A DNA stretch of 64,000 nucleotides from JACKII01 sp965202745 (lineage in GTDB: Bacteria > Pseudomonadota > Alphaproteobacteria > Bin95). Under the pieces are notes generated by a model. The model saw nothing but the letters and a program-made list of their open reading frames with translations, made no database searches and had not been told where the DNA came from. The stretch's first letter is position 1; each line of letters opens with the position of its first letter. Below are positions 36,387-44,675 of this stretch, one piece after another. Position numbers and translations under genes: made by a program. The stretch covers positions 1-64,000 of the forward strand of contig CBDBCB010000013.1 of the NCBI GenBank assembly GCA_965202745.1, in the 5' to 3' direction.

Positions 36387-37150
36387 TGAGCCATAAGGTT
36401 AACCCTATCGGCCTGCGGGTCGGTATCAACCGCACGTGGGACTCACGCTGGTACGCTGACCGGGACTATGCCGATCTTCTTGAAGAAGACGTCAAGATCC
36501 GCAGGTTCATCTATACGCGCCTGACTCAGGCCGGCGTATCGAAGGTGGTCATCGAACGCCCGGCAAAGCGCGCCCGCGTCACAATCTACTCTGCTCGGCC
36601 CGGCGTCATTATCGGCAAGAAAGGCGCTGACATTGAGAAGCTGCGCCAGGAACTATCGACGCTGACCAAGAATGAAGTGTCACTGAACATCCTCGAAATC
36701 CGTAAGCCGGAGATCGAAGCGCAGTTGGTGGCCGACAATATCGCTCAGCAGCTGGAGCGCCGCGTTGCGTTCCGCCGCGCACTGAAGCGTGCGGTGCAAT
36801 CTGCGATGCGCCTGGGTGCCCTGGGTATTCGGATCAATGCTGCCGGCCGCTTGGGTGGTGCTGAGATCGCGCGGACCGAATGGTATCGTGAAGGCCGCGT
36901 GCCGTTGCACACCATGCGGGCCGATATCGACTACGCCACCTCTGAAGCGCATACGACCTATGGCGTCTGCGGTATCAAGGTTTGGATATTCAAAGGCGAA
37001 ATCCTGGAACATGGTCCCATGGCTCAGGACAAGCGTTTGACCGAGCAGCAAGGCGGAATGGGCCGTCCGGATGGCCGTGAAGATCGTCCGCGCCGTGGCC
37101 GGAACAATCGCGGCGGTGATGATAACCGCCCCTCTGGCGCTGCGGACTAG
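36386..37150 (+). CDS. rpsC: 30S ribosomal protein S3
   Basis: S3 (254 residues) helps form the mRNA entry channel and helicase. MSHKVNPIGLRVGINRTWDS, the KH-domain GVIIGKKGADIEKL and the GRLGGAEIARTEWYREGRVP segment are diagnostic. The C-terminal 35 residues are Arg, Gly, Asp and Asn rich and unstructured. It starts on the last base of rplV. Confidence 0.99.
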   Translation: MSHKVNPIGLRVGINRTWDSRWYADRDYADLLEEDVKIRRFIYTRLTQAGVSKVVIERPAKRARVTIYSARPGVIIGKKGADIEKLRQELSTLTKNEVSLNILEIRKPEIEAQLVADNIAQQLERRVAFRRALKRAVQSAMRLGALGIRINAAGRLGGAEIARTEWYREGRVPLHTMRADIDYATSEAHTTYGVCGIKVWIFKGEILEHGPMAQDKRLTEQQGGMGRPDGREDRPRRGRNNRGGDDNRPSGAAD

Positions 37151-37170
37151 CAAGGAAAGGCTGACAAATT

Positions 37171-37710
37171 ATGCTGAGCCCCAAAAGAACCAAGTTCCGC
37201 AAACAGCATAAAGGCCGTATCCACGGTCTGGCAAAAAGCGGTACTGATCTAGCTTTCGGGTCCTATGGCCTGAAGGCGATGGTGCCGGAGCGTATTACGG
37301 CCCGCCAGATCGAAGCGGCCCGCCGGGCAATGACCCGTCGGATGCGCCGTATCGGCAAGGTGTGGATCCGTATTTTCCCGGATGTGCCCGTTTCCTCTAA
37401 GCCTGCGGAAGTCCGCATGGGTAAAGGTAAGGGTTCGCCGGAGTTCTGGGTCGCGAAAGTGAAGCCCGGCCGCATCATGTTCGAGATCGACGGTGTGTCG
37501 GAGCTGGTGGCACGTGAAGCGCTGGAGCTCGCAGCTGCCAAACTGCCGATCCCGGTGAAATTTGTGTCCCGTCCGGCATATCTGCCGATCAGGGAAGAAG
37601 TCGTCTATGAAATGATGGCTGAAGAAGACCTGGATGTGCCAATCGAAGACGAGGGTGTCTCTGAGGATGCAGACGGTGAAGAAGAAGCCGCTGCTGAGGA
37701 GGCTGAATAG
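37171..37710 (+). CDS. rplP: 50S ribosomal protein L16 with long acidic C-terminal tail
   Basis: The first 136 residues are a normal L16: MLSPKRTKFRKQHKGRIHG, RRAMTRRMRRIGKVWIRI and VKPGRIMFEIDG, ending at PIPVKFVSR. L16 organises the A-site tRNA path and peptidyl transferase centre. After that comes about 43 extra residues (PAYLPIREEVVYEMMAEED, then mostly Glu, Asp and Ala), giving 179 instead of about 137. The reading frame is clean and the rpmC start lies 3 bp after the stop, so the tail is real in the sequence. Such a tail is unusual in L16. Confidence 0.97.
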   Translation: MLSPKRTKFRKQHKGRIHGLAKSGTDLAFGSYGLKAMVPERITARQIEAARRAMTRRMRRIGKVWIRIFPDVPVSSKPAEVRMGKGKGSPEFWVAKVKPGRIMFEIDGVSELVAREALELAAAKLPIPVKFVSRPAYLPIREEVVYEMMAEEDLDVPIEDEGVSEDADGEEEAAAEEAE

Positions 37711-37713
37711 GCC

Positions 37714-37917
37714 ATGAAATCTGGTGATGTGCGGAGCTTGTCTGATGACCAGCTCAAAGAAAATCTGACGCAGTTGCAGCGCGAGGCGTTCAACCTTCGG
37801 TTCCAGAAGGCCTCTGGCCAGCTGGAAGGCACCGGTCGTGTGCGGGAAGTCCGTCGCGACATTGCCCGCTTCATGACCATTATCAATGAACGCCGTCGCG
37901 CGCAGGCCGCCGGTTGA
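37714..37917 (+). CDS. rpmC: 50S ribosomal protein L29
   Basis: L29 (67 residues) is a two-helix protein near the tunnel exit, next to L23. MKSGDVRSLSDDQLKENLT, QREAFNLRFQKASGQLE and VRRDIARFMTIINERR are diagnostic. It starts 3 bp after the unusual rplP end, and rpsQ follows after 33 bp. Confidence 0.98.
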   Translation: MKSGDVRSLSDDQLKENLTQLQREAFNLRFQKASGQLEGTGRVREVRRDIARFMTIINERRRAQAAG

Positions 37918-37950
37918 GCCGCTCGCACGGATAAGGACGACTGACAGAGA

Positions 37951-38235
37951 ATGCCAAAACGTATCCTTCAAGGCCTGGTGGTTAGCGACAAGGGCGACAA
38001 GACCATTGTCGTTCGCGTAGACCGTCGCGTGATGCATTCGATCTATAAGAAGATCATTACACGTTCCAAGAAGTTCATGGCTCACGACGAGACCAATCTC
38101 TACCGCGAAGGCGATACGGTGCGGATCGAAGAAAGTCGGCCGTTGTCCAAGCAAAAGCGTTGGGTTGCGATCGAGCGGACGGAAATGGGCGTGATTTCAC
38201 GTGGCGAGGCAGAGGCCCAGTCAGCCGACGGGTGA
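37951..38235 (+). CDS. rpsQ: 30S ribosomal protein S17
   Basis: S17 (94 residues) binds 16S rRNA in the body of the 30S subunit. MPKRILQGLVVSDKGDKTIVV, the HSIYKKIITRSKKFMAHDE segment and the IEESRPLSKQKRW loop are diagnostic. It ends the first part of the cluster; the next gene, rplN, lies 104 bp on, the largest gap within the run between rpsJ and secY. Confidence 0.99.
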   Translation: MPKRILQGLVVSDKGDKTIVVRVDRRVMHSIYKKIITRSKKFMAHDETNLYREGDTVRIEESRPLSKQKRWVAIERTEMGVISRGEAEAQSADG

Positions 38236-38258
38236 AGTAGAGCGCCAAAGTAAAGGAC

Positions 38259-38280
38259 AACCGCCTCCCGTTTGGCGGTT
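38259..38280 (+). promoter_or_regulatory. Hairpin in the rpsQ-rplN gap
   Basis: AACCGCC (38259-38265) pairs with GGCGGTT (38274-38280) around an eight-base loop. No T run follows, so it is not a normal terminator. It lies in the only sizeable gap between rpsJ and secY, where the spc operon begins in E. coli, and may be an RNA processing or regulatory element. Confidence 0.35.
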
Positions 38281-38283
38281 CAC

Positions 38284-38343
38284 ATGACAGAAGCTGAAGC
38301 GGCCCATGCCGCTGAGGTGGGTTTTAGGAGATTAGGTCCATGA
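38284..38343 (+). CDS. Possible 19-residue leader peptide overlapping rplN
   Basis: An ATG at 38284 opens a 19-codon frame (MTEAEAAHAAEVGFRRLGP) whose TGA overlaps the rplN ATG as ATGA, the same overlap used by real gene pairs in this cluster. It has only a weak ribosome-binding site (GGCGG). It may be a coupled leader peptide or chance; base composition does not settle this. Confidence 0.25.
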   Translation: MTEAEAAHAAEVGFRRLGP

Positions 38344-38708
38344 TTCAGACGGAAACCAATCTCGACGTAGCGGATAATTCAGGAGCGAAGCGCGTTCAGT
38401 GCATTCGCGTCCTGGGCGGCACCGGCCGCCGTACCGCCAGTGTCGGGGACATCATCGTTGTTTCGGTGAAAGACGCCATACCGCGCGGCCGCGTGAAAAA
38501 AGGCAACGTGCATCGCGCGGTGATCGTGCGCACGGCCAAGGAAGTGCATCGTCCCGATGGTACCTCCATCCGTTTTGATCGGAATGCGGCGGTTATTATC
38601 AATCCCAGCAACGAGCCGATCGGCACGCGTATCTTCGGCCCTGTTACTCGCGAATTGCGGGCGAAGGGTTTCATGAAGATTATCAGCCTGGCCCCGGAGG
38701 TGCTGTAG
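38340..38708 (+). CDS. rplN: 50S ribosomal protein L14
   Basis: L14 (122 residues) lies at the subunit interface and is the docking site of silencing factor RsfS. MIQTETNLDVADNSGAK, RCIRVLGG-like VQCIRVLGGTGRR and the RAVIVRTAKEVHRPDG segment are diagnostic. TTTTAGGAGATTAGG precedes the ATG. It is the first gene of the spc-type part. Confidence 0.99.
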   Translation: MIQTETNLDVADNSGAKRVQCIRVLGGTGRRTASVGDIIVVSVKDAIPRGRVKKGNVHRAVIVRTAKEVHRPDGTSIRFDRNAAVIINPSNEPIGTRIFGPVTRELRAKGFMKIISLAPEVL

Positions 38709-38710
38709 TC

Positions 38711-39022
38711 ATGCAGCGTATTCGTAAAGGTGACACTGTCATCGTGACGACAGGCAAGGACAAGGGCCGCTCCGGCGAAGTCCTTCGGGTCCTGCCGTCT
38801 GACAACCGTGTCCTGGTGCAGGGCATCAACATGATCAAGCGCCATGCAAGACAGTCGATGACTGATCCGGGCGGCATTCAGGAGAAGGAAGCCCCGATCC
38901 ACTTGTCGAACGTTGCGCACATCGACGGCGAGTCCAACCAAGCCACCCGTATCGGCTACCGAGTGCTGGAGGACGGCCGCAAGGTCCGCTTCGCCAAAGG
39001 CACCGGCGAGCAGATTGATTAG
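38711..39022 (+). CDS. rplX: 50S ribosomal protein L24
   Basis: L24 (103 residues) is a primary assembly protein of the large subunit with a KOW domain. MQRIRKGDTVIVTTGKDKGRSG is that KOW segment; VLVQGINMIKRHARQS and GGIQEKEAPIHLSNV follow as usual. It begins 2 bp after rplN. Confidence 0.99.
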   Translation: MQRIRKGDTVIVTTGKDKGRSGEVLRVLPSDNRVLVQGINMIKRHARQSMTDPGGIQEKEAPIHLSNVAHIDGESNQATRIGYRVLEDGRKVRFAKGTGEQID

Positions 39023-39041
39023 AGGCGGGGAGAGCAAGAAC

Positions 39042-39590
39042 ATGGCTACGCGTCTACAAGACATATACCTCAGCACAATCCGGCCGAGCATGCAGGAGCA
39101 GTTCGGTTACAATAATGTGCATCAGATCCCGAAGCTCGACAAAATCGTGTTGAATATGGGTGTCGGTGAAGCGGTGGCGGACTCCAAGAAGGTCGATGCA
39201 GCGGTCAATGACATGACCCTGATCACCGGCCAGAAACCGGTTGTCACCAAAGCACGGAACTCCATTGCTGGCTTCAAGCTTCGCGAAGGGATGCTCATCG
39301 GCTGCAAAGTTACACTGCGCCGCAATCAAATGTACGAATTCCTGGACCGTTTGGTGACGATCGCGCTGCCGCGCGTGCGTGACTTCCGCGGCCTGTCGCC
39401 GAATGGTTTTGACCGCCGCGGCAACTATAATATGGGCGTTCGGGAACAGCTGATTTTTCCGGAAATCGAATACGACAAGATCGATGAAATCCGGGGAATG
39501 AACATCACCATTTGCACGACGGCACCGACCGACGACGAGGCGCGCGCGCTTCTGACGGGTTTCAAGATGCCGTTTGTGATCCAGGCGTAG
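39042..39590 (+). CDS. rplE: 50S ribosomal protein L5
   Basis: L5 (182 residues) binds 5S rRNA and contacts P-site tRNA. QFGYNNVHQIPKLDKIVLNM, the GQKPVVTKARNSIAGFKLREG loop region and the GVREQLIFPEIEYDKID segment are diagnostic. The ATG at 39042 follows GGGGAGAGCAAGAAC; the frame is open further upstream within rplX, but that has no ribosome-binding site. Confidence 0.99.
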   Translation: MATRLQDIYLSTIRPSMQEQFGYNNVHQIPKLDKIVLNMGVGEAVADSKKVDAAVNDMTLITGQKPVVTKARNSIAGFKLREGMLIGCKVTLRRNQMYEFLDRLVTIALPRVRDFRGLSPNGFDRRGNYNMGVREQLIFPEIEYDKIDEIRGMNITICTTAPTDDEARALLTGFKMPFVIQA

Positions 39591-39602
39591 GAGGACAGCG
39601 AG

Positions 39603-39908
39603 ATGGCTAAAGTAAGCGCAGTCGAAAAAAATAATCGCCGCCGCAAGTTGGTAGCGCAGCAGGCCAGCAAGCGGGCCGAGCTGAAGAAAACGATCATGGA
39701 CCGGGAACTGCCGCCGGAGGAGCGCTTCACGGCGCAACTCAAGATTGCGGAAATGCCCCGCAATGGTTCCAAAACTCGCGTGCGTAACCGTTGCCGCCTG
39801 ACAGGCCGACCGCGCGGTTACTACCGCAAGTTTGGTATTTCCCGCATTGGTTTGCGCGACATGGCTCAGTTCGGCGGTGCGCCGGGCGTGACCAAGTCGA
39901 GCTGGTAA
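39603..39908 (+). CDS. rpsN: 30S ribosomal protein S14
   Basis: S14 (101 residues) is of the long, zinc-free type common in proteobacteria. MAKVSAVEKNNRRRKL, LPRNGS-like MPRNGSKTRVRNRCRLTGRPRG split over residues 58-80 and GYYRKFGISRIGLRDMA are diagnostic. It is part of the 30S head assembled with S19 and S10. GGAGGACAGCGAG precedes the ATG. Confidence 0.99.
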   Translation: MAKVSAVEKNNRRRKLVAQQASKRAELKKTIMDRELPPEERFTAQLKIAEMPRNGSKTRVRNRCRLTGRPRGYYRKFGISRIGLRDMAQFGGAPGVTKSSW

Positions 39909-39926
39909 GGCAGAGGAGCGACACGC

Positions 39927-40325
39927 ATGGCGATAAGCGATCCTTTGGCCGACATGCTGACCCGGATCCGGAACGGACAGTCCCGGGGTCTGCCCACGGT
40001 CAAGTCCCCGCACTCGAAACTTCGGGTCAACGTGCTCGAAGTGCTGCAGCGCCAGGGTTATATCCGCGGATATTCTGACGCTGAAATGCGCACGGGTATC
40101 TCTGAACTGACGATTGAGCTGAAGTACGACGAAGGTACGCCGGTTATTCACAGCATTCAGCGTGTGTCTAAGCCTGGCCGCCGCGTCTACTCCAAGATCA
40201 AAGACCTGAAGCCGAACCGCGGTGGACTGGGTATCTCGATCCTCTCGACTCCGCGCGGCGTCGTTTCCGATCATGAGGCGCGTGTGCTGAATGTCGGCGG
40301 CGAAGTCCTCTGCGAAGTATTCTAA
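39927..40325 (+). CDS. rpsH: 30S ribosomal protein S8
   Basis: S8 (132 residues) binds the central domain of 16S rRNA and in E. coli represses the spc operon. MAISDPLADMLTRIRNGQ, SKPGRRVYSKI and the GLGISILSTPRGVVSDHEAR segment are diagnostic. It follows rpsN by 18 bp with AGAGGAGCGAC as ribosome-binding site. Confidence 0.99.
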   Translation: MAISDPLADMLTRIRNGQSRGLPTVKSPHSKLRVNVLEVLQRQGYIRGYSDAEMRTGISELTIELKYDEGTPVIHSIQRVSKPGRRVYSKIKDLKPNRGGLGISILSTPRGVVSDHEARVLNVGGEVLCEVF

Positions 40326-40337
40326 GGGGAAAGAAAC

Positions 40338-40871
40338 ATGTCACGCGTAGGCAAAAACCCCATCGCTATCCCCTCTGGCACTCAAGTGACGCTGGAAGGC
40401 GCACTGTTGAAGGCCAAGGGCAAGCTGGGTGAACTGTCGATCACGCTGCACGACGATGTCGAAGGCGCGATCGAAGACAATAACCTCTACATCAAGCCGC
40501 GTGGCAACAGCCAGTGCGCGCGCTCCATGTGGGGTACATTCCGGGCACAGGCTTCAAACATCATTCAAGGTGTTTCCGAAGGTTGGACCCGCAACCTGGA
40601 GATCAACGGTGTCGGTTACCGCGCCACTGTCCAGGGCAAAGAGCTTCGTTTGCAGCTTGGCTATAGCCACGACGTGATCTTCCCGATCCCGGATGGCATT
40701 CAGGTCAAATGCGAACGCCCGACTCATATCTCGATTTCGGGACACGATAAGCAGAAGGTCGGTCAAATCGCTTCTGAAATCTGTGCCTGGCGTCCGCCGG
40801 AGCCGTACAAAGGCAAGGGCGTGAAGTACGAGGGCGAGTACATCTTCCGCAAAGAAGGCAAGAAGAAATAG
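40338..40871 (+). CDS. rplF: 50S ribosomal protein L6
   Basis: L6 (177 residues) lies near the factor-binding site and sarcin-ricin loop. MSRVGKNPIAIPSGTQV, the GTFRAQASNIIQGVSEGW segment and the C-terminal RPPEPYKGKGVKYEGE are diagnostic. It begins 12 bp after rpsH and ends 2 bp before rplR. Confidence 0.99.
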   Translation: MSRVGKNPIAIPSGTQVTLEGALLKAKGKLGELSITLHDDVEGAIEDNNLYIKPRGNSQCARSMWGTFRAQASNIIQGVSEGWTRNLEINGVGYRATVQGKELRLQLGYSHDVIFPIPDGIQVKCERPTHISISGHDKQKVGQIASEICAWRPPEPYKGKGVKYEGEYIFRKEGKKK

Positions 40872-40873
40872 CC

Positions 40874-41236
40874 ATGCAGAAGGTTCATCAAAAGATCGAT
40901 CGCCGCCGCCGGCGCGTTCGTATTGCGTTGAAGAAGCGCTCTGGCGACCGGGCACGTTTGTCCATGTTCCGCTCGGGCCGTCACATCTACGCTCAGGTTA
41001 TCGACGACATTGCGGGCCGGACTCTGGCTGCCGCGTCGACGGTCGAAAAAGACCTGCGTGAGAAGCTGGATTCCGGTGCCGATGTGGCCGCCGCTGCCGA
41101 AGTGGGCAAGGCTGTTGCAGCGCGCGCGCTGGAAGCTGGCGTCAATGCGGTCGTCTTCGACCGTGGCTCATACCGTTATCATGGCCGGGTGAAGGCGTTG
41201 GCAGATGCCGCGCGTGAAGCCGGTCTGTCGTTCTAG
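40874..41236 (+). CDS. rplR: 50S ribosomal protein L18
   Basis: L18 (120 residues) binds 5S rRNA together with L5. RRRVRIALKKRSGDRARLSMF (residues 9-29), SGRHIYAQVIDDIAGRTLA and FDRGSYRYHGRVKALADAAR are diagnostic. The gene fits the usual place between rplF and rpsE. Confidence 0.99.
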   Translation: MQKVHQKIDRRRRRVRIALKKRSGDRARLSMFRSGRHIYAQVIDDIAGRTLAAASTVEKDLREKLDSGADVAAAAEVGKAVAARALEAGVNAVVFDRGSYRYHGRVKALADAAREAGLSF

Positions 41237-41248
41237 GGAGATCGAAGC

Positions 41249-41842
41249 ATGGCTAGAGGACCTCGCGGTGATCGCCGGGAACGCGAAGAGCCGGAATTCG
41301 TAGAGAAGCTGGTATCCATCAACCGTGTAGCCAAAGTGGTGAAGGGCGGTAAACGGTTCGGCTTTGCTGCATTGGTAGTACTGGGTGACGGTAATGGCCG
41401 AGTTGGCCATGGCACCGGCAAGGCACGCGAAGTGCCGGAAGCCATCCGTAAAGCGGGTGAGCAGGCCAAGCGCCAGATGATTCGGGTGCCGCTGCGTGAA
41501 GGCCGCACGCTGCATCATGACATCAAGGGCCATTTCGGTGCTGGCAAAGTCGTGATGCGGGCAGCGCCGGCAGGTACCGGTGTTATCGCCGGCGGGCCTA
41601 TGCGCGCCGTTTTCGAAGCCCTGGGTGTTCATGACGTTGTTGCGAAATCGACGGGTACGTCGAACCCGCACAATATGGTGAAGGCAACGTTTGATGCGTT
41701 GCGGAGCATCCAGTCGCCGCGCATGGTTGCGTCCCGCCGTGGCAAGAAGGTGGCCGACGTGCTGGGCCGCCGCAAAGGTAGTGACGAGACACCCGCAAAC
41801 GAGGATGCGGCACCTGCAGCCTCGTCGGATAGTGAGGAATAG
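41249..41842 (+). CDS. rpsE: 30S ribosomal protein S5
   Basis: S5 (197 residues) helps control decoding accuracy and mRNA entry. LVSINRVAKVVKGGKRFGF, DGNGRVGHGTGKAREVPEAI and AGTGVIAGGPMRAV are diagnostic. The last 25 residues are acidic and serine-rich (ending SSDSEE), one of several acidic tails in this cluster. Spectinomycin-site residues (VKGGKRF) look wild type. Confidence 0.99.
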   Translation: MARGPRGDRREREEPEFVEKLVSINRVAKVVKGGKRFGFAALVVLGDGNGRVGHGTGKAREVPEAIRKAGEQAKRQMIRVPLREGRTLHHDIKGHFGAGKVVMRAAPAGTGVIAGGPMRAVFEALGVHDVVAKSTGTSNPHNMVKATFDALRSIQSPRMVASRRGKKVADVLGRRKGSDETPANEDAAPAASSDSEE

Positions 41843-41846
41843 GCTG

Positions 41847-42038
41847 ATGGCCGAGACCAAACGTCTGAAGATCACGCAGACCGGCAGCCCTAGCCGCCGT
41901 CCCGCGGATCAGCGCCAGACCCTGGTGGGCCTGGGTTTGAACAAGGTGCACAGCACCCGTGTGTTGGATGATACTCCGGCAATCCGTGGCATGTTGCGCA
42001 AAGTACACCATATGGTGAAAGTCGAAGAAGTATCGTGA
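41847..42038 (+). CDS. rpmD: 50S ribosomal protein L30
   Basis: L30 (63 residues) is a small large-subunit protein. KRLKITQTGSPSRRPADQRQ, LVGLGLNKVHSTRVLDDTP and RGMLRKVHHMVKVEE are diagnostic. The ATG at 41847 lies 4 bp after the rpsE stop, with the purine-rich GAGGAATAGG at its upstream side. Confidence 0.98.
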   Translation: MAETKRLKITQTGSPSRRPADQRQTLVGLGLNKVHSTRVLDDTPAIRGMLRKVHHMVKVEEVS

Positions 42039-42083
42039 GGTCCGGCGCGTATGCGCTGAGGCCCGGTACCAGGGATGCATGTA

Positions 42084-42560
42084 ATGCGTTTGAATGAACT
42101 CAACGACAATGCTGGCGCGCGCAAAAAAAAATCGCGTGTGGGCCGGGGTATCGGCTCCGGCATGGGCAAAACGTCGACCCATGGTCAAAAAGGCCAGAAG
42201 GCGCGCTCTGGCGTTGCCATCAACGGCTTTGAAGGCGGCCAGATGCCGATCTACCGCCGGATGCCGCGCCGCGGCTTCAATCCGCGGAACAAGGTATTCT
42301 ATCAGGTGGTCAATGTTGGCCGCCTGCAGAAACTGATCGATGCAGGTAACATCGATGCCGGTCAGGCTATCGACCGTAACGCCCTGGTCGCCGCCGGTTT
42401 GGTGCGCGCCAATGGCGGCCCGGTCCGCCTGCTGGCTGACGGCGCCTTGACTGCGAAAGTCAGCATTGCTGTCGACAGCGGCTCGCGCCAGGCGATTGCC
42501 GCGGTTGAAAGTGCAGGTGGCAGCGTTACATTGACGGTGCCTGAAGCGGCTTCTGAATAA
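42084..42560 (+). CDS. rplO: 50S ribosomal protein L15
   Basis: L15 (158 residues) is a late assembly protein of the large subunit. MRLNELNDNAGARKKKSRVG, the SGMGKTSTHGQKGQKARSG segment and GFEGGQMPIYRRMPRRGF are diagnostic. AGGG at 42071-42074 is nine bases before the ATG at 42084 and overlaps the other candidate ATG at 42075, so 42084 is chosen. Confidence 0.98.
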   Translation: MRLNELNDNAGARKKKSRVGRGIGSGMGKTSTHGQKGQKARSGVAINGFEGGQMPIYRRMPRRGFNPRNKVFYQVVNVGRLQKLIDAGNIDAGQAIDRNALVAAGLVRANGGPVRLLADGALTAKVSIAVDSGSRQAIAAVESAGGSVTLTVPEAASE

Positions 42561-42607
42561 GGTTTCCGAAAACGTTTTCCAGCCTTTCCGAGAATTGAGG
42601 CACACGC

Positions 42608-43951
42608 ATGGTCTCCGCCGCCGAGCGCCTAGCTAGCAACGTCAATTTCGGGGCCTTTTCGAAGGCGACCGAATTGAAGCAACGGATCTGGTTCACGCTC
42701 TGTGCGTTGATCGTTTACCGCTTGGGCACCTATATCCCGATCCCCGGTATCGACGCGGCGATCCTGTCCGAGATTTTCGAGAGCCAGGCCGGCGGCCTGC
42801 TGGGCATGTTCGACATGTTTTCCGGCGGCGCGCTGGGGCGCATGACGATCTTTGCGCTCAATATTATGCCGTACATTTCAGCCTCTATCATCATGCAGTT
42901 GATGACGGCGATCTCGCCGAAGTTGGAAGCATGGAAGAAGGAGGGCGAGTCTGGGCGTAAGAAGATCAACCAATTTACTCGATATGGTACGGTGCTGTTG
43001 GCAGCGGTGCAGGCTTATGGTCTGGCGGTCGGTGTCGAAGGCATGCGGGGAGCCAGCGGCGGTGCGGTGATCGATCCAGGCATGTTCTTCCGAATCACCA
43101 CGGTGATTACGGTTGTTGGCGGCACGATGTTCCTGATGTGGCTGGGCGAGCAGATAACCGCCCGCGGCATTGGCAATGGTATCTCGCTGATCATTTTCGC
43201 CGGAATTGTCGCCAATCTGCCGACGGCGCTGGTGAGCCTGTTCGAGCTGTCGCGGACCGGGGCCATCTCTGCCGGCATTATCGTGCTGTTCTTGGTGATG
43301 GCTGTGGTTGTTGTGGCCTGCATCGTCTTCATGGAGCGTGCGCAACGCCGATTGATTGTACAGTATCCGAAGCGCCAGCAGGGTAACAAGATGTATGGTG
43401 GGGATAGCTCCCACCTACCGCTGAAGCTGAATACCGCCGGTGTTATTCCGCCGATCTTTGCCAGCTCGCTGCTGCTGATGCCGGTGACGATTGCCAACTT
43501 TGGCGGGCAGTCTGATTCGGAGTGGCTGAACTTCATCTCCGCCTATATGGGACACGGGCAACCGCTTTATCTCGCTTTCTATATCGGCATGATCGTGTTT
43601 TTCTGCTTCTTCTACACGGCGATCGTGTTCAATCCGGAGGAGACGGCGGATAACCTCAAGCGGTATGGCGGCTTTATTCCCGGTATCCGCCCGGGCAAAA
43701 ACACAGCCGAATATCTCGACTATGTGCTGACCCGATTGACCGTGCTTGGTGCCGGTTATCTTGCGGCGGTCTGTCTCTTACCCGAATTGCTCATTTCTCA
43801 GTACGCGGTTCCGTTCTATTTTGGCGGTACGAGCCTTTTGATCGTGGTCAATGTGACGATGGATACTGTCGCCCAAATCCAGTCCCATTTGTTGGCCCAT
43901 CAATACGAAGGCTTGATTAAGAAGTCGAAGCTAAGAGGTCGTCGCCGATGA
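42608..43951 (+). CDS. secY: Preprotein translocase subunit SecY
   Basis: SecY (447 residues) is the channel of the Sec translocon in the inner membrane. Ten membrane helices can be made out, with plug-region and loop segments GTYIPIPGID, FDMFSGGALGRM and GGFIPGIRPGKNTAEYL as markers, and the basic KKSKLRGRRR end. It overlaps adk by four bases (ATGA). Confidence 0.99.
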   Translation: MVSAAERLASNVNFGAFSKATELKQRIWFTLCALIVYRLGTYIPIPGIDAAILSEIFESQAGGLLGMFDMFSGGALGRMTIFALNIMPYISASIIMQLMTAISPKLEAWKKEGESGRKKINQFTRYGTVLLAAVQAYGLAVGVEGMRGASGGAVIDPGMFFRITTVITVVGGTMFLMWLGEQITARGIGNGISLIIFAGIVANLPTALVSLFELSRTGAISAGIIVLFLVMAVVVVACIVFMERAQRRLIVQYPKRQQGNKMYGGDSSHLPLKLNTAGVIPPIFASSLLLMPVTIANFGGQSDSEWLNFISAYMGHGQPLYLAFYIGMIVFFCFFYTAIVFNPEETADNLKRYGGFIPGIRPGKNTAEYLDYVLTRLTVLGAGYLAAVCLLPELLISQYAVPFYFGGTSLLIVVNVTMDTVAQIQSHLLAHQYEGLIKKSKLRGRRR

Positions 43952-44523
43952 ATATTATCCTGCTTGGACCCCCTGGGGCGGGCAAGGGCACGCAGGCACA
44001 ACGGTTGCAGGACAAGCACGGGCTCGTCCAATTGTCGACCGGTGACATGCTGCGGGCAGCGGTCGCCTCCGGCAGTGAGATTGGACGCAAGGCCAAGTCC
44101 ATTATGGATGCCGGTGACCTGGTGTTGGATGACGTAGTGCTCCAGATTATCTCCGAACGGTTGGACGCCGATGATACGACGGCCAATGGTGCAATCCTGG
44201 ACGGCTTCCCGCGCACCACTGCGCAGGCGGAAGCCCTCGACCGGATGCTGACGGACAAGGGCCGGTCACTGGATGCTGTTATAGAGTTGACGGTTGACGA
44301 GTCGGCTTTGTTGGCTCGGGTAGAAAAACGAGCTGCAGAAACGGGTGGCGCCCGCGCAGATGATAACGCAGAAACCCTGCGCAATCGGCTGGCGGTTTAT
44401 CACGAACAGACGGCGCCGATCGTGCCGTACTACGAGAACAAGGGGATGCTGACACGGATCAACGGCATGGTGCCGATTGAGCAAGTGACAGAGGAACTTG
44501 AGAAAGCGTTGAAATTGGCTTGA
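43948..44523 (+). CDS. adk: Adenylate kinase
   Basis: Adk (191 residues) interconverts ATP, AMP and ADP. The P-loop GPPGAGKGTQ is at residues 7-16, STGDMLRAAV near 30 binds AMP and DGFPRTTAQAEALD near 86 follows. The lid is short and lacks the zinc cysteines, the usual form for alphaproteobacteria. It is translationally coupled to secY. Confidence 0.98.
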   Translation: MNIILLGPPGAGKGTQAQRLQDKHGLVQLSTGDMLRAAVASGSEIGRKAKSIMDAGDLVLDDVVLQIISERLDADDTTANGAILDGFPRTTAQAEALDRMLTDKGRSLDAVIELTVDESALLARVEKRAAETGGARADDNAETLRNRLAVYHEQTAPIVPYYENKGMLTRINGMVPIEQVTEELEKALKLA

Positions 44524-44584
44524 CGCTCGCTGGCCGTTAGTGTCGCGACAGATAGTCTCTATCTTCGAAAATTCGCGCAGCGCG

Positions 44585-44612
44585 TTGACACAGGCGCGCT
44601 GAACCATATAGT
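44585..44612 (+). promoter_or_regulatory. Predicted promoter of the rpsM-rpsK-rpoA-rplQ unit
   Basis: A consensus TTGACA (44585-44590) and TATAGT (44607-44612) are 16 bases apart, 63 bases upstream of rpsM. The adk-rpsM gap of 152 bp holds nothing else. It would allow the alpha-type genes to be made apart from the upstream clusters. Confidence 0.65.
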
Positions 44613-44675
44613 GCGCGACTTCCCCGACATTTCGGTGGTCGCACCTTTGCCTTTGGGTTTCAAGGAGGAATTCGC

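Noticed and set aside
39054..40274. 406-codon antisense frame opposite rplE, rpsN and rpsH
   Set aside because: It spans three certain ribosomal protein genes and their gaps, so it must be a by-product of GC-rich codon use.
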